From assembly GCA_025455945.1 (NCBI GenBank), contig JALOLN010000094.1, forward strand, positions 1 to 7,652: a stretch of DNA of 7,652 nucleotides. The letters are read 5' to 3'. Positions 1 through 5,453 of this stretch are shown piece by piece. Made by a program: the position numbers and the translations under genes. The first letter of the stretch is position 1; each line of letters begins with the position of its first letter. Below the pieces are notes generated by a model. That model saw only the letters and a list, made by a program, of their open reading frames with translations, was not told the origin of the DNA and did no database searches. Origin of the DNA: Actinomycetes bacterium (GTDB lineage Bacteria; Actinomycetota; Actinomycetes; Prado026).

Positions 1-300
1 CGCTTCCCCTACGGTGCGAGCACGCCGACCGCGATCACGACCGTGAACGCCGCCGGGTACGCGGCGATCGGCTGGACCGTCGACACCCTCGGCTGGCAGG
101 GCACCACCGAGGGGCGCTCGGTGGCGTCCGTGGTCGCCCGCGTGCTCGACGCCGCACGGCCGGGCGAGATCGTGCTCATGCACGTCGGCGCGCACCCGGA
201 GGACGGGTCGACCCTCGACGCCGACGCGCTGCCGAGCGTCATCGCCGAGCTGCGGGCAGCGGGCTACCGGTTCGTCACGCTCGACGCCGTCCTCGGCTGA
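1..300 (+). CDS. Polysaccharide deacetylase (NodB/CE4 type), C-terminal part only
   Basis: The 5' end lies outside the window; 99 residues and the stop are visible. It opens with RFPYGA, matching the fourth NodB motif (R-x-P-Y), followed by the GWTVDTLGW segment where NodB proteins carry their conserved W and D/W positions. IVLMHVG corresponds to the fifth motif, which carries the catalytic-site His (usually L-L-H or L-M-H), and the tail TLDADALPSVIAELRAAGYRFVTL is the usual last helix and strand. CE4 enzymes are metal-dependent N- or O-deacetylases of peptidoglycan, chitin or related polymers, normally exported. The metal-binding Asp-His-His residues would lie upstream, so activity and substrate cannot be judged. 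The next gene begins 20 nt downstream on the same strand and could share the transcript. Confidence 0.86.
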   Translation, partial: RFPYGASTPTAITTVNAAGYAAIGWTVDTLGWQGTTEGRSVASVVARVLDAARPGEIVLMHVGAHPEDGSTLDADALPSVIAELRAAGYRFVTLDAVLG

Positions 301-320
301 CGGATGCCACGATGGGGCCC

Positions 321-914
321 ATGGAACTGGTCCGGCCCACCCTCGAGCACCTGCCCGGCTTCCTCGATGCCCTCGACCGCGGCTGGGACTGGACGCGCGA
401 CTCGGGCCGGACCGCGCAGGAGGAGATCGCGCGGGTCCTCGCCGACCCGCAGCGCTTCCTGGCGCTCATGGACGACCGGGCCGCCGAGGGCGGACCCGTC
501 GAGATCGCGCCCGGCGTGACCGTGCCGCGGCTGCCCTCGATCACCAGGTGGATGTGGGACGGCGAGTTCGCCGGGCAGATCGGGCTGCGCTGGCAGGTCG
601 GCACCCCCGAGCTGCCCCCCACCTGCCTGGGCCACATCGGCTACGGGGTCGTGCCGTGGAAGCGCCGCCGCGGGTACGCCACCGAGGCCCTGCGCCAGGT
701 CCTGCCCCTGGCCGCCGCGGAGGGCCTGCCCTATGTCGAGATCACCTGCGACGCCGACAACGAGGCCTCCCAGCGGGTCATCGAGGCCAACGGGGCCGAG
801 CCGCCCGAGCGCTTCGAGAAGCTGCCCGTGCACGGGGGCGGCGAGGGCCTGCGGTTCCGGATCGACCTGTCGCGGTGGCGGGCTGCCCCGACCGGTGCCA
901 CCCTCGAGGGGTGA
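321..914 (+). CDS. GNAT-family N-acetyltransferase
   Basis: A 197-residue single-domain protein, the usual size for the predicted acetyltransferases of the COG3981 kind. The acetyl-CoA-binding motif A is GHIGYGVVPWKRRRGYATEAL at about residues 104-124, with the R-R-R-G-Y-A pyrophosphate loop. Motif B is DADNEASQRVIEANG at about 144-158, with the typical N-x-x-S. These enzymes transfer acetyl groups from acetyl-CoA to amines; the substrate here is unknown. An in-frame ATG at 312 would add three residues. I prefer 321 because the sequence then begins MELVRPT, as relatives commonly do, and because a -10-like TGCCACGAT lies 7 nt before it, resembling a leaderless start. The stop overlaps the start of the next gene (GTGA), implying translational coupling. 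Confidence 0.9.
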   Translation: MELVRPTLEHLPGFLDALDRGWDWTRDSGRTAQEEIARVLADPQRFLALMDDRAAEGGPVEIAPGVTVPRLPSITRWMWDGEFAGQIGLRWQVGTPELPPTCLGHIGYGVVPWKRRRGYATEALRQVLPLAAAEGLPYVEITCDADNEASQRVIEANGAEPPERFEKLPVHGGGEGLRFRIDLSRWRAAPTGATLEG

Positions 915-1162
915 GCGCGTCCACCTGGAACCCCGCCCCCGAGCTGGACCCCGAGCTCGCCACGCTGGCCGCGCACCTCACCGCCATCGCCGAGCGGGGC
1001 CAGCCCGCCTACGCCGCCGAGGCCGCGCGCCTGCGCGCCATGGTCGTGGCGGCACCGGCTGACGCGGCGGCCCGGGCGGCGGCGGTCGCCCTGGTCGACG
1101 CGGTCCTGCACGACCCCTACCTCACGCGCTTCCCCGCCCCGCGGCCCGTCGCCGGGGGCTGA
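911..1162 (+). CDS. Small alanine-rich hypothetical protein coupled to the GNAT gene
   Basis: I do not recognise this 83-residue protein. It begins with GTG at 911, and its first four bases GTGA contain the TGA stop of the acetyltransferase, a classic translational-coupling overlap. The start codon assignment rests on this overlap, because the same frame stays open upstream inside the GNAT gene. The product is predicted to be mostly alpha-helical: an Ala/Leu/Glu-rich helix near residues 14-34, another Ala-rich stretch near 40-70, and a Pro-rich tail. There is no signal peptide, membrane segment, Cys or metal motif. The overlap suggests it is made together with the acetyltransferase, as a partner or small accessory protein, but this is inference. 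Codon usage is GC-rich at third positions like its neighbours. Confidence 0.62.
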   Translation: MSASTWNPAPELDPELATLAAHLTAIAERGQPAYAAEAARLRAMVVAAPADAAARAAAVALVDAVLHDPYLTRFPAPRPVAGG

Positions 1163-1182
1163 GCGCCTGCCCCGCGGCCCCT

Positions 1183-1221
1183 CGCTGCGTCCGGCAGCGT
1201 GCCTCCGGGCGCGGCGCCCGG
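1183..1221. terminator. Two adjacent hairpins after the GNAT/small-protein pair, possible terminator
   Basis: Between the stop at 1162 and the metA promoter are two hairpins in tandem. CGCTGC (1183-1188) pairs with GCAGCG (1194-1199) around a 5-nt loop. CCGGGCG (1205-1211) pairs with CGCCCGG (1215-1221) around a 3-nt loop. Neither is followed by a T run, so if they end transcription it would be as the U-less hairpins suggested for high-GC actinobacteria. GC-rich DNA yields short stems by chance, so this is tentative. Confidence 0.35.
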
Positions 1222-1256
1222 CCATCGGCGCACCCGCGCCGACCCTGATCCGGCCG

Positions 1257-1262
1257 TAGAAT
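1257..1262 (+). promoter_or_regulatory. Probable -10 element of the metA promoter
   Basis: TAGAAT matches the sigma-70-type -10 consensus TATAAT at five of six positions and stands out in GC-rich surroundings. It would start transcription near 1268-1270, giving metA a leader of about 65 nt. I see no convincing -35 hexamer 16-18 nt upstream, which is common in actinobacterial promoters. Confidence 0.5.
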
Positions 1263-1293
1263 CGGGCGCCTGGGCCCCACCCGGCCCGGTCCT

Positions 1294-1311
1294 GGCGGCC
1301 CGCGGGCCGCC
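1294..1311. repeat. Perfect 18-bp palindrome in the metA leader
   Basis: GGCGGCCCGCGGGCCGCC is its own reverse complement. It lies between the probable -10 at 1257 and the metA ribosome binding site at 1321. In RNA it can fold as a 7-bp GC stem with a CGCG loop that ends 9 nt before the Shine-Dalgarno. It could be a protein-binding site on DNA or an RNA hairpin affecting metA expression; the sequence cannot decide between them. Confidence 0.5.
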
Positions 1312-1320
1312 GTCGTGCGA

Positions 1321-1327
1321 GGGGAGG
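1321..1327 (+). promoter_or_regulatory. Ribosome binding site that fixes the metA start
   Basis: GGGGAGG is 6 nt upstream of the ATG at 1334. The open frame extends further upstream without a better start, so this site together with the family-typical N-terminus MPVKI decides the start. Confidence 0.8.
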
Positions 1328-1333
1328 TGCCGG

Positions 1334-2278
1334 ATGCCGGTCAAGATCAGGGAGGGCCTGCCGGCCGTCGACGTGCTCGCTGCCGAGAATGTCTTCGTCA
1401 TGACGGATCGTCGCGCCGCAGCGCAGGACATCCGCCCGCTGCACATCCTCGTGCTCAACCTCATGCCGGCCAAGCAGACCACCGAGGCCCAGCTGCTGCG
1501 CCTGCTCGGCAACTCGCCGCTGCAGGTCGAGGTCACCTTCCTGCACACGGCGTCGTACGCCCCCAAGCACACCGACCACACGCACCTCGAGGTCTTCTAC
1601 GAGACCTTCGAGCGCATCCGCGACGAGCGCTTCGACGGCCTGATCATCACCGGCGCCCCGGTCGAGCTGCTGGCCTTCGAGGAGGTCGACTACTGGGACG
1701 AGCTCGTCGCGATCATGCAGTGGGCCGACGCGCACGTGTACTCGACGCTGGCGATCTGCTGGGCGGCCCAGGCCGAGCTGTACCACCACTACGGCATCGG
1801 CAAGGAGACCGTGCCGGAGAAGGTGTTCGGCGTCTTCGAGCACACGGTGACGGACCCGAAGAACAAGATCACGCGCGGCTTCGACGACGTGTTCCTTGCC
1901 CCGCACTCCCGGCACACGACGGTGCGCACGCAGGACATCCTCGACGAGCCGGACCTCGAGCTGCTGGCCCACTCCGCTGAGGCCGGCGTGTACCTGGCCG
2001 CGTCGCGGGACGGCCGGCGGGTGTTCGTGACCGGCCACCCGGAGTACGACGCCGAGACCCTCGACCTGGAGTACCGCCGCGACCGCGCCGCGGGCCTGCC
2101 CATCGAGCCGCCCGGCAACTACTACCCGGGCGACGACCCCACCCAGCTGCCCGTGGTGCGCTGGCGCGCGCACGGCGACCTGCTGTTCACGAACTGGCTG
2201 AACTACTGCGTGTACCAGGAGACGCCGTACGACCTGCACGAGCTGGTCGCCCGCGGCCACGGCGACACCGAGGACTGA
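1334..2278 (+). CDS. metA: Homoserine O-acyltransferase MetA, predicted acetyl-CoA type
   Basis: A full-length MetA of 314 residues. MetA activates the hydroxyl of L-homoserine by acylation, the first committed step of methionine synthesis in the cytoplasm. The numbering coincides with characterised MetA proteins: nucleophile Cys142 in AICWAAQ, and His235 and Glu237 in VTGHPEYD. The N-terminal MPVKI, LNLMPAKQTTEAQLLRLLGN (about 41-60) and the PGNYYPGDDP segment are family hallmarks. Residue 111 in TGAPVELLAFEEVDYW is Glu. In work on the Bacillus cereus and Escherichia coli enzymes, Glu111 gives acetyl-CoA use and Gly succinyl-CoA use, so I predict homoserine O-acetyltransferase (EC 2.3.1.31) despite the common 'succinyltransferase' label. 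It is preceded by its own probable promoter and a palindromic leader. The esterase gene follows 40 nt downstream on the same strand. Confidence 0.97.
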   Translation: MPVKIREGLPAVDVLAAENVFVMTDRRAAAQDIRPLHILVLNLMPAKQTTEAQLLRLLGNSPLQVEVTFLHTASYAPKHTDHTHLEVFYETFERIRDERFDGLIITGAPVELLAFEEVDYWDELVAIMQWADAHVYSTLAICWAAQAELYHHYGIGKETVPEKVFGVFEHTVTDPKNKITRGFDDVFLAPHSRHTTVRTQDILDEPDLELLAHSAEAGVYLAASRDGRRVFVTGHPEYDAETLDLEYRRDRAAGLPIEPPGNYYPGDDPTQLPVVRWRAHGDLLFTNWLNYCVYQETPYDLHELVARGHGDTED

Positions 2279-2318
2279 AGGCCCCCCGGCCCGCCATCCG
2301 CGCGGGGCCAGGAGGACG

Positions 2319-3188
2319 ATGGCGGTCATGCGGGTCCGCCTGCTCCCAGCACTCCTGGTCGCCCTCGCCCTCGGGGGATGCGCGGGCACCCCTGATGCAC
2401 CCGTGACGCCCGCCGCATCCGGTGCGGACGGAGCCACGACCGTCGAGTACCTGCCGGGCCGCGCCGCGGACGTGCACCTGCCATCGGTCGAGGCCGGATC
2501 GGCGGTCCCGGTGGTCCTGCTCGTCCCCGGGGGCGGCTGGCTGACCGCGGAGCGAGACGGGCTGACGCCGCTGGCCGAGGAGCTGGCGGGGGCCGGCATG
2601 GTCGCCGTGAACGCCACCTACCGGGCCGGTGCCGACGGCGCCGTGTTCCCGGCACCGGTCGATGACGTGCGGTGCGCTGCCGCGTTCGCCGTGGCTGCAG
2701 CCGAGGACGCCGGGCTGGTGGCGGACCGCCTGGTGGTGCTCGGCCACTCGGCGGGCGGGCACCTGGCCGCCCTCGCGGCGCTGACCCCGACGCCCGCAGA
2801 CGCCCCCGCCGAGCCCTGTGGCTACCCGGCAGCAGCCCCCGACGCCCTCGTCGGGCTGGCCGGGGTCTACGACACGGCACCCGCCGAGTTCCTCATGATC
2901 GACTTCTTCGGCGTCCCCCGCGCGGACGACCCGGCCCGCTGGGCGGCCGGTGACCCCGTCGAGCTCGTCCGCAGCGGGCAGGTCCCCGACGACCTGCCGG
3001 TCCTGCTGCTGCACGGTGACGCCGACGACGAGGTGGAGCTCGCCCAGTCCCAGACGTTCGAGGCCGCCCTCGCACAGGCCGGCAGCGACGTGCGCCTGGA
3101 CGTCCTGCCCGGCGTCACCCACGCCACCGCCTACACCGCGCCGGTGGCGGCGGCCCCGGTGATCGCATGGATCGAGGGCCTCGGCTGA
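2319..3188 (+). CDS. Lipoprotein alpha/beta-hydrolase, carboxylesterase/BD-FAE type
   Basis: A 289-residue protein with a lipoprotein signal peptide: an Arg-containing start, a hydrophobic run of about residues 8-18, and a lipobox LGGC with Cys21. A Thr/Ala/Pro linker leads into an alpha/beta-hydrolase domain. VPGGGW (69-74) is the oxyanion-hole loop, GHSAG (142-146) carries the nucleophile Ser144, HGDADDEV (232-239) supplies the acid, probably Asp236, and His268 in VTHAT completes the triad. Cys119 and Cys167 could form a disulfide outside the membrane. The fold resembles feruloyl-esterase-like or kynurenine-formamidase-like esterases of the BD-FAE group; the substrate is unknown. The start is uncertain: AGGAGG at 2310-2315 is only 3 nt from ATG 2319 but 12 nt from ATG 2328, and both give a working signal peptide. 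It converges on the nuclease gene with a 6-nt gap. Confidence 0.9.
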   Translation: MAVMRVRLLPALLVALALGGCAGTPDAPVTPAASGADGATTVEYLPGRAADVHLPSVEAGSAVPVVLLVPGGGWLTAERDGLTPLAEELAGAGMVAVNATYRAGADGAVFPAPVDDVRCAAAFAVAAAEDAGLVADRLVVLGHSAGGHLAALAALTPTPADAPAEPCGYPAAAPDALVGLAGVYDTAPAEFLMIDFFGVPRADDPARWAAGDPVELVRSGQVPDDLPVLLLHGDADDEVELAQSQTFEAALAQAGSDVRLDVLPGVTHATAYTAPVAAAPVIAWIEGLG

Positions 3189-3194
3189 CCTGCC

Positions 3195-3791
3195 TCAGGG
3201 CTCGGCGTCGGGGTAGCAGCCGAGGTCCGGGGAGTCGGCATCGGCGGCCACGTAGGCGTCCTCTCGTGGATGCCGGCCGTAGCCGTCGCGGCTGTCGTAG
3301 CGGGCGATCGCCCACCCGTCCTCGATGAGCGACAGCCCGGCGTCGACCGCGCCGAGGTCGACGTAGCGCAGCAGCCGGCCGTACCGGTCGGCGTCGTCGA
3401 CCGCGCCGGGCACCAGGGTGACCCGCTCGCCGAGCACGAGGGCCGACAGGGCAGCGCTGGCGTTCTCGAACCCGCACTCCCCGCGCTCCGGGGTGTCGAT
3501 GCCGATCACCCGGATGCGCCCCACCCCGGCCACGTCGATGGTGTCGCCGTCGACCACCCGCTCCACGATGCCCTCGTCGCTGCCCGGGATGGCGTCGTCG
3601 ACGGGATCGTCGGCCGCGGGATCGTCGGCCGCCGGATCCTGCGCCCCCGGATCACTGGCGGCTCCATCGTCGGCGACCGCACCCTCCGCCACGGGGTCGT
3701 CGGGCACCGGGCCGCATCCGGCCGGGCCCACGACGAGCAGCCCGACCAGCACGAGCAGGGCACCGCGCACCCCCCACCGACCCCCCGTCAC
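3195..3791 (-). CDS. Secreted staphylococcal-nuclease-like (thermonuclease) protein
   Basis: A 198-residue protein starting with GTG at 3791. Residues 1-26 form a signal peptide with a possible lipobox (PAGC, Cys26; Pro at -3 is atypical). Residues 27-72 are an acidic Asp/Ala/Pro linker containing repeats. The SNase domain runs from about 74 to 180. VVDGDTID (79-86), RVIGIDTPE (94-102) and DRYGR (135-139) contain counterparts of the Staphylococcus aureus nuclease residues Asp21 (Asp83), Arg35 (Arg94), Asp40 (Asp99), Glu43 (Glu102) and Arg87 (Arg139). A calcium-dependent phosphodiesterase acting on DNA or RNA outside the membrane is therefore likely. Cys106 (GECG) and Cys192 (LGCY) could form a disulfide. 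It is the last gene of the minus-strand cluster, and its ribosome binding site overlaps the stop of the SDR gene. Confidence 0.93.
   Translation of the reverse strand: MTGGRWGVRGALLVLVGLLVVGPAGCGPVPDDPVAEGAVADDGAASDPGAQDPAADDPAADDPVDDAIPGSDEGIVERVVDGDTIDVAGVGRIRVIGIDTPERGECGFENASAALSALVLGERVTLVPGAVDDADRYGRLLRYVDLGAVDAGLSLIEDGWAIARYDSRDGYGRHPREDAYVAADADSPDLGCYPDAEP
3603..3677 (-). repeat. 15-bp tandem repeats encoding the acidic linker of the nuclease
   Basis: On the plus strand, GGGATCGTCGGCCGC occurs twice in perfect tandem at 3603-3617 and 3618-3632. Three degenerate 15-bp units follow at 3633-3647, 3648-3662 and 3663-3677, recognisable by a shared GGATC or ATCGTC core. The period is a multiple of three, so the units encode a five-residue repeat (D-D-P-A-A and variants) between the signal peptide and the SNase domain. 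Copy-number change would alter linker length without a frameshift. Confidence 0.75.
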
Positions 3792-3796
3792 GCCGG

Positions 3797-3800
3797 CCTC
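3797..3800 (-). promoter_or_regulatory. Nuclease ribosome binding site overlapping the SDR stop
   Basis: On the minus strand GAGG lies 5 nt before the GTG start at 3791, and its GA are the last two bases of the SDR stop TGA (3801-3799). This supports the GTG start and suggests that translation of the two genes is coupled. Confidence 0.6.
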
Positions 3801-4551
3801 ACATCATCTTGCGCAGCACGGGCAGCGGGACCACCTTCATGGCGTTGCCGAACGGGATCCACGGCCACGCCGGCACCATGGCGCTGGCCTTCTTCGCCTC
3901 GATGGCGTCGACCATGGCCCGGACCCCGGGCTCGGTGTCGACCATGAACCTGGTGTTCGGCACCTTCTCGTTCATCTCGGATCGGATGTAGCCAGGCATG
4001 ATCGTCGAGACGGTGATGTCGAGGTCCGGGGAGGCCTGCATCTCCGAGCGCAGGCCCTCGGCGAGGCTGCTCACGCCGGCCTTCGTCGCCGCGTAGGTGG
4101 TCATGTACTTCGGGAAGCCGCGCAGGGCCGACACCGAGGAGATGAAGACCAGGTGTCCGTGCCGCTGCGCGCGGAAGATCTGCATCGCGGCCTCCGCCTG
4201 GCACAGCGCGGCGACGAAGTTGGTCATCGCGGTCTGCCGGTTGGCCCAGTACTTGCCGGTGCCGATGGGGGCGCCCTTGCCCAGGCCGGCGTTGATGATG
4301 ACGCGGTCCAGCCCGTCGAACGCTGCGGCGAACTCGTCGAAGACCTGGAACACGGCGTCGTCGTCGGTGACGTCGAGGTCGCGCAGCTCGACGCGCCGCT
4401 CGGGATGGGCTGCGGCGATCTCGTCGCGCAGCGCCTCGAGCCGCTCGGCGCGGCGGGCCGCGAGGGCGAGGTCGTGGCCGCGGTCGGCGAGCTGGCGGGC
4501 CATCTCGGCGCCGAGGCCCGAGCTCGCGCCGGTGATCAGGGTGGTGGGCAT
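3799..4551 (-). CDS. Short-chain dehydrogenase/reductase (classical SDR)
   Basis: A 250-residue classical SDR. The cofactor motif TGASSGLG (7-14) starts almost at the N-terminus. Arg33 and Arg34 after the second strand favour NADP(H). Asp60-Val61 would contact the adenine, NAG is at 87-89, Asn111 is the tetrad Asn, and Y153-x-x-x-K157 is the catalytic pair, with Ser139 or Ser141 as the catalytic Ser. PGYIRSEM (186-193) is the usual substrate-loop entry. The basic, hydrophobic tail (PWIPFGNAMKVVPLPVLRKMM) resembles membrane-proximal C-termini of SDRs acting on lipid-like substrates, but the substrate is not predictable. I chose ATG 4551 because the Rossmann strand follows directly; an in-frame GTG at 4569 would add six residues. 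The gene sits about 48 nt after the SGNH hydrolase and 7 nt before the nuclease, consistent with one operon. Confidence 0.93.
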   Translation of the reverse strand: MPTTLITGASSGLGAEMARQLADRGHDLALAARRAERLEALRDEIAAAHPERRVELRDLDVTDDDAVFQVFDEFAAAFDGLDRVIINAGLGKGAPIGTGKYWANRQTAMTNFVAALCQAEAAMQIFRAQRHGHLVFISSVSALRGFPKYMTTYAATKAGVSSLAEGLRSEMQASPDLDITVSTIMPGYIRSEMNEKVPNTRFMVDTEPGVRAMVDAIEAKKASAMVPAWPWIPFGNAMKVVPLPVLRKMM

Positions 4552-4599
4552 GGCGTCACGGTAGGCCACCGGTCCGACACCCGGGTGGGGCAGGTCGCC

Positions 4600-5400
4600 T
4601 CACCTGACGATCGTGCGCAGGACCGGGTCCTTCGGGTCACGGCCGTCGCCGCTGGACACCCCACGGACGCGTCGGCCGACCCAGGGCACGAGGTGGGCGC
4701 GGACCCATTCGGCGTCCGTGGCCAGGGCCTCGCGCCGGGTCACGGGGTCGGGCGGCGGCAACGGCTCGGCCCACCAGCCCGGCGGCCCGCCCAGGACAGC
4801 CTCGTCGGTCACCCCCAGGCTGGCGAGGACGTTCGCCGCCACGCGCGCGTGGCCCAGCGCGTTCAGGTGCAGCCGGTCGACCGCCCAGAAGCGGCGGTCG
4901 GTCAGCGCCAGCACCGCCTCGTCGTCGACCAGGGTGCAGCCCAGCCGGTCGGCGATGACCCGGATCGTCCGGTTGAACGCGAGGAAGCGCTCCTCGAGCC
5001 GGTCGGCGAACCGCCCGGAGCCACCGGCCCTGGTCAGCGAGGTGAACAGCACCACGCGGGCGCCGGTCGCCACCAGCTGCTCGACGGCCGCCTCGTACCG
5101 GCCCATCAGGGCGGGGCGGTCCACGCCCGGGCGCAGCACGTCGTTGGCCCCCGCGTGGAAGGTGACCAGGTCCGGGCGCATCGTCATGGCCGCGGGCAGC
5201 TGCTCGGCGACCACCTGGTCGAGCAGCTTGCCGCGCACTGCCAGGTTCGCGTACGCGATCGGCGCGGGCAGGGCCGGCAGGTCCGCGCGGGCAAGGCCGA
5301 GGGCGACCCGGTCGGACCACCCGACGTGGTGGCCATCGGCCCGAAGCACGTCGGCCATGCCCTCCGTGAAGGAGTCACCGAGGCAGACCATCCGCGTCAC
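4600..5400 (-). CDS. SGNH/GDSL-family hydrolase
   Basis: A 266-residue protein with all four SGNH blocks. Block I is GDSFTEG with nucleophile Ser10, block II NLAVRG with Gly57, block III GANDVL with Asn86, and block V DRLHLN with Asp175 and His178. The oxyanion hole (Ser, Gly, Asn) and the catalytic Ser-Asp-His are thus complete. There is no signal peptide, so a cytoplasmic esterase, lipase or acetylhydrolase is likely; the substrate is unknown. About 70 residues follow the catalytic His, somewhat longer than a minimal domain. I chose GTG 5400 (giving MTRMVCLGDS) because a -10-like TACGGT lies 8 nt before it, mirroring the divergent gene. ATG 5430 would add ten residues and ATG 5391 would remove three. 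It is the first gene of the likely three-gene minus-strand operon. Confidence 0.93.
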   Translation of the reverse strand: MTRMVCLGDSFTEGMADVLRADGHHVGWSDRVALGLARADLPALPAPIAYANLAVRGKLLDQVVAEQLPAAMTMRPDLVTFHAGANDVLRPGVDRPALMGRYEAAVEQLVATGARVVLFTSLTRAGGSGRFADRLEERFLAFNRTIRVIADRLGCTLVDDEAVLALTDRRFWAVDRLHLNALGHARVAANVLASLGVTDEAVLGGPPGWWAEPLPPPDPVTRREALATDAEWVRAHLVPWVGRRVRGVSSGDGRDPKDPVLRTIVR

Positions 5401-5408
5401 GGGCGCCA

Positions 5409-5414
5409 ACCGTA
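5409..5414 (-). promoter_or_regulatory. -10-like element for the SGNH hydrolase, leaderless type
   Basis: On the minus strand TACGGT (TAnnnT) is followed by 8 nt and then the GTG at 5400, which would place the transcription start at or next to the start codon. No Shine-Dalgarno is seen, and no clear -35 lies 17 nt upstream. Leaderless mRNAs beginning with ATG or GTG are well documented in actinobacteria. Confidence 0.45.
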
Positions 5415-5439
5415 GCGGGCGTGACCGCATGCCCAGGAC

Positions 5440-5445
5440 TAGCGT
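5440..5445 (+). promoter_or_regulatory. -10-like element for the cyclase-like gene, leaderless type
   Basis: TAGCGT (TAnnnT) is followed by 8 nt and then the GTG at 5454, the same spacing as on the opposite strand. No Shine-Dalgarno precedes the start. It suggests a leaderless transcript, without a recognisable -35. Confidence 0.45.
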
Positions 5446-5453
5446 GAGCGCCC

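Noticed and set aside
1163..1333. SAM or other methionine riboswitch upstream of metA
   Set aside because: The predicted leader is only about 65 nt, and apart from the palindrome I see no multi-helix core or conserved riboswitch blocks.
2280..2309. Hairpin GGCCCC/GGGGCC between metA and the esterase as a terminator
   Set aside because: It is only a 6-bp stem with an 18-nt loop, no T run, and a ribosome binding site right after it; too weak to call.
731..2617. 628-codon open frame on the minus strand opposite GNAT, metA and the esterase
   Set aside because: It is antisense to three genes with clear motifs. Long antisense frames are expected in high-GC DNA, and its translation is low-complexity with no recognisable domain.
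3418..5415. 665-codon open frame on the plus strand opposite the nuclease, SDR and SGNH genes
   Set aside because: It shadows three genes with complete catalytic motifs. The product is a His/Gly/Val/Arg-rich composition artefact.
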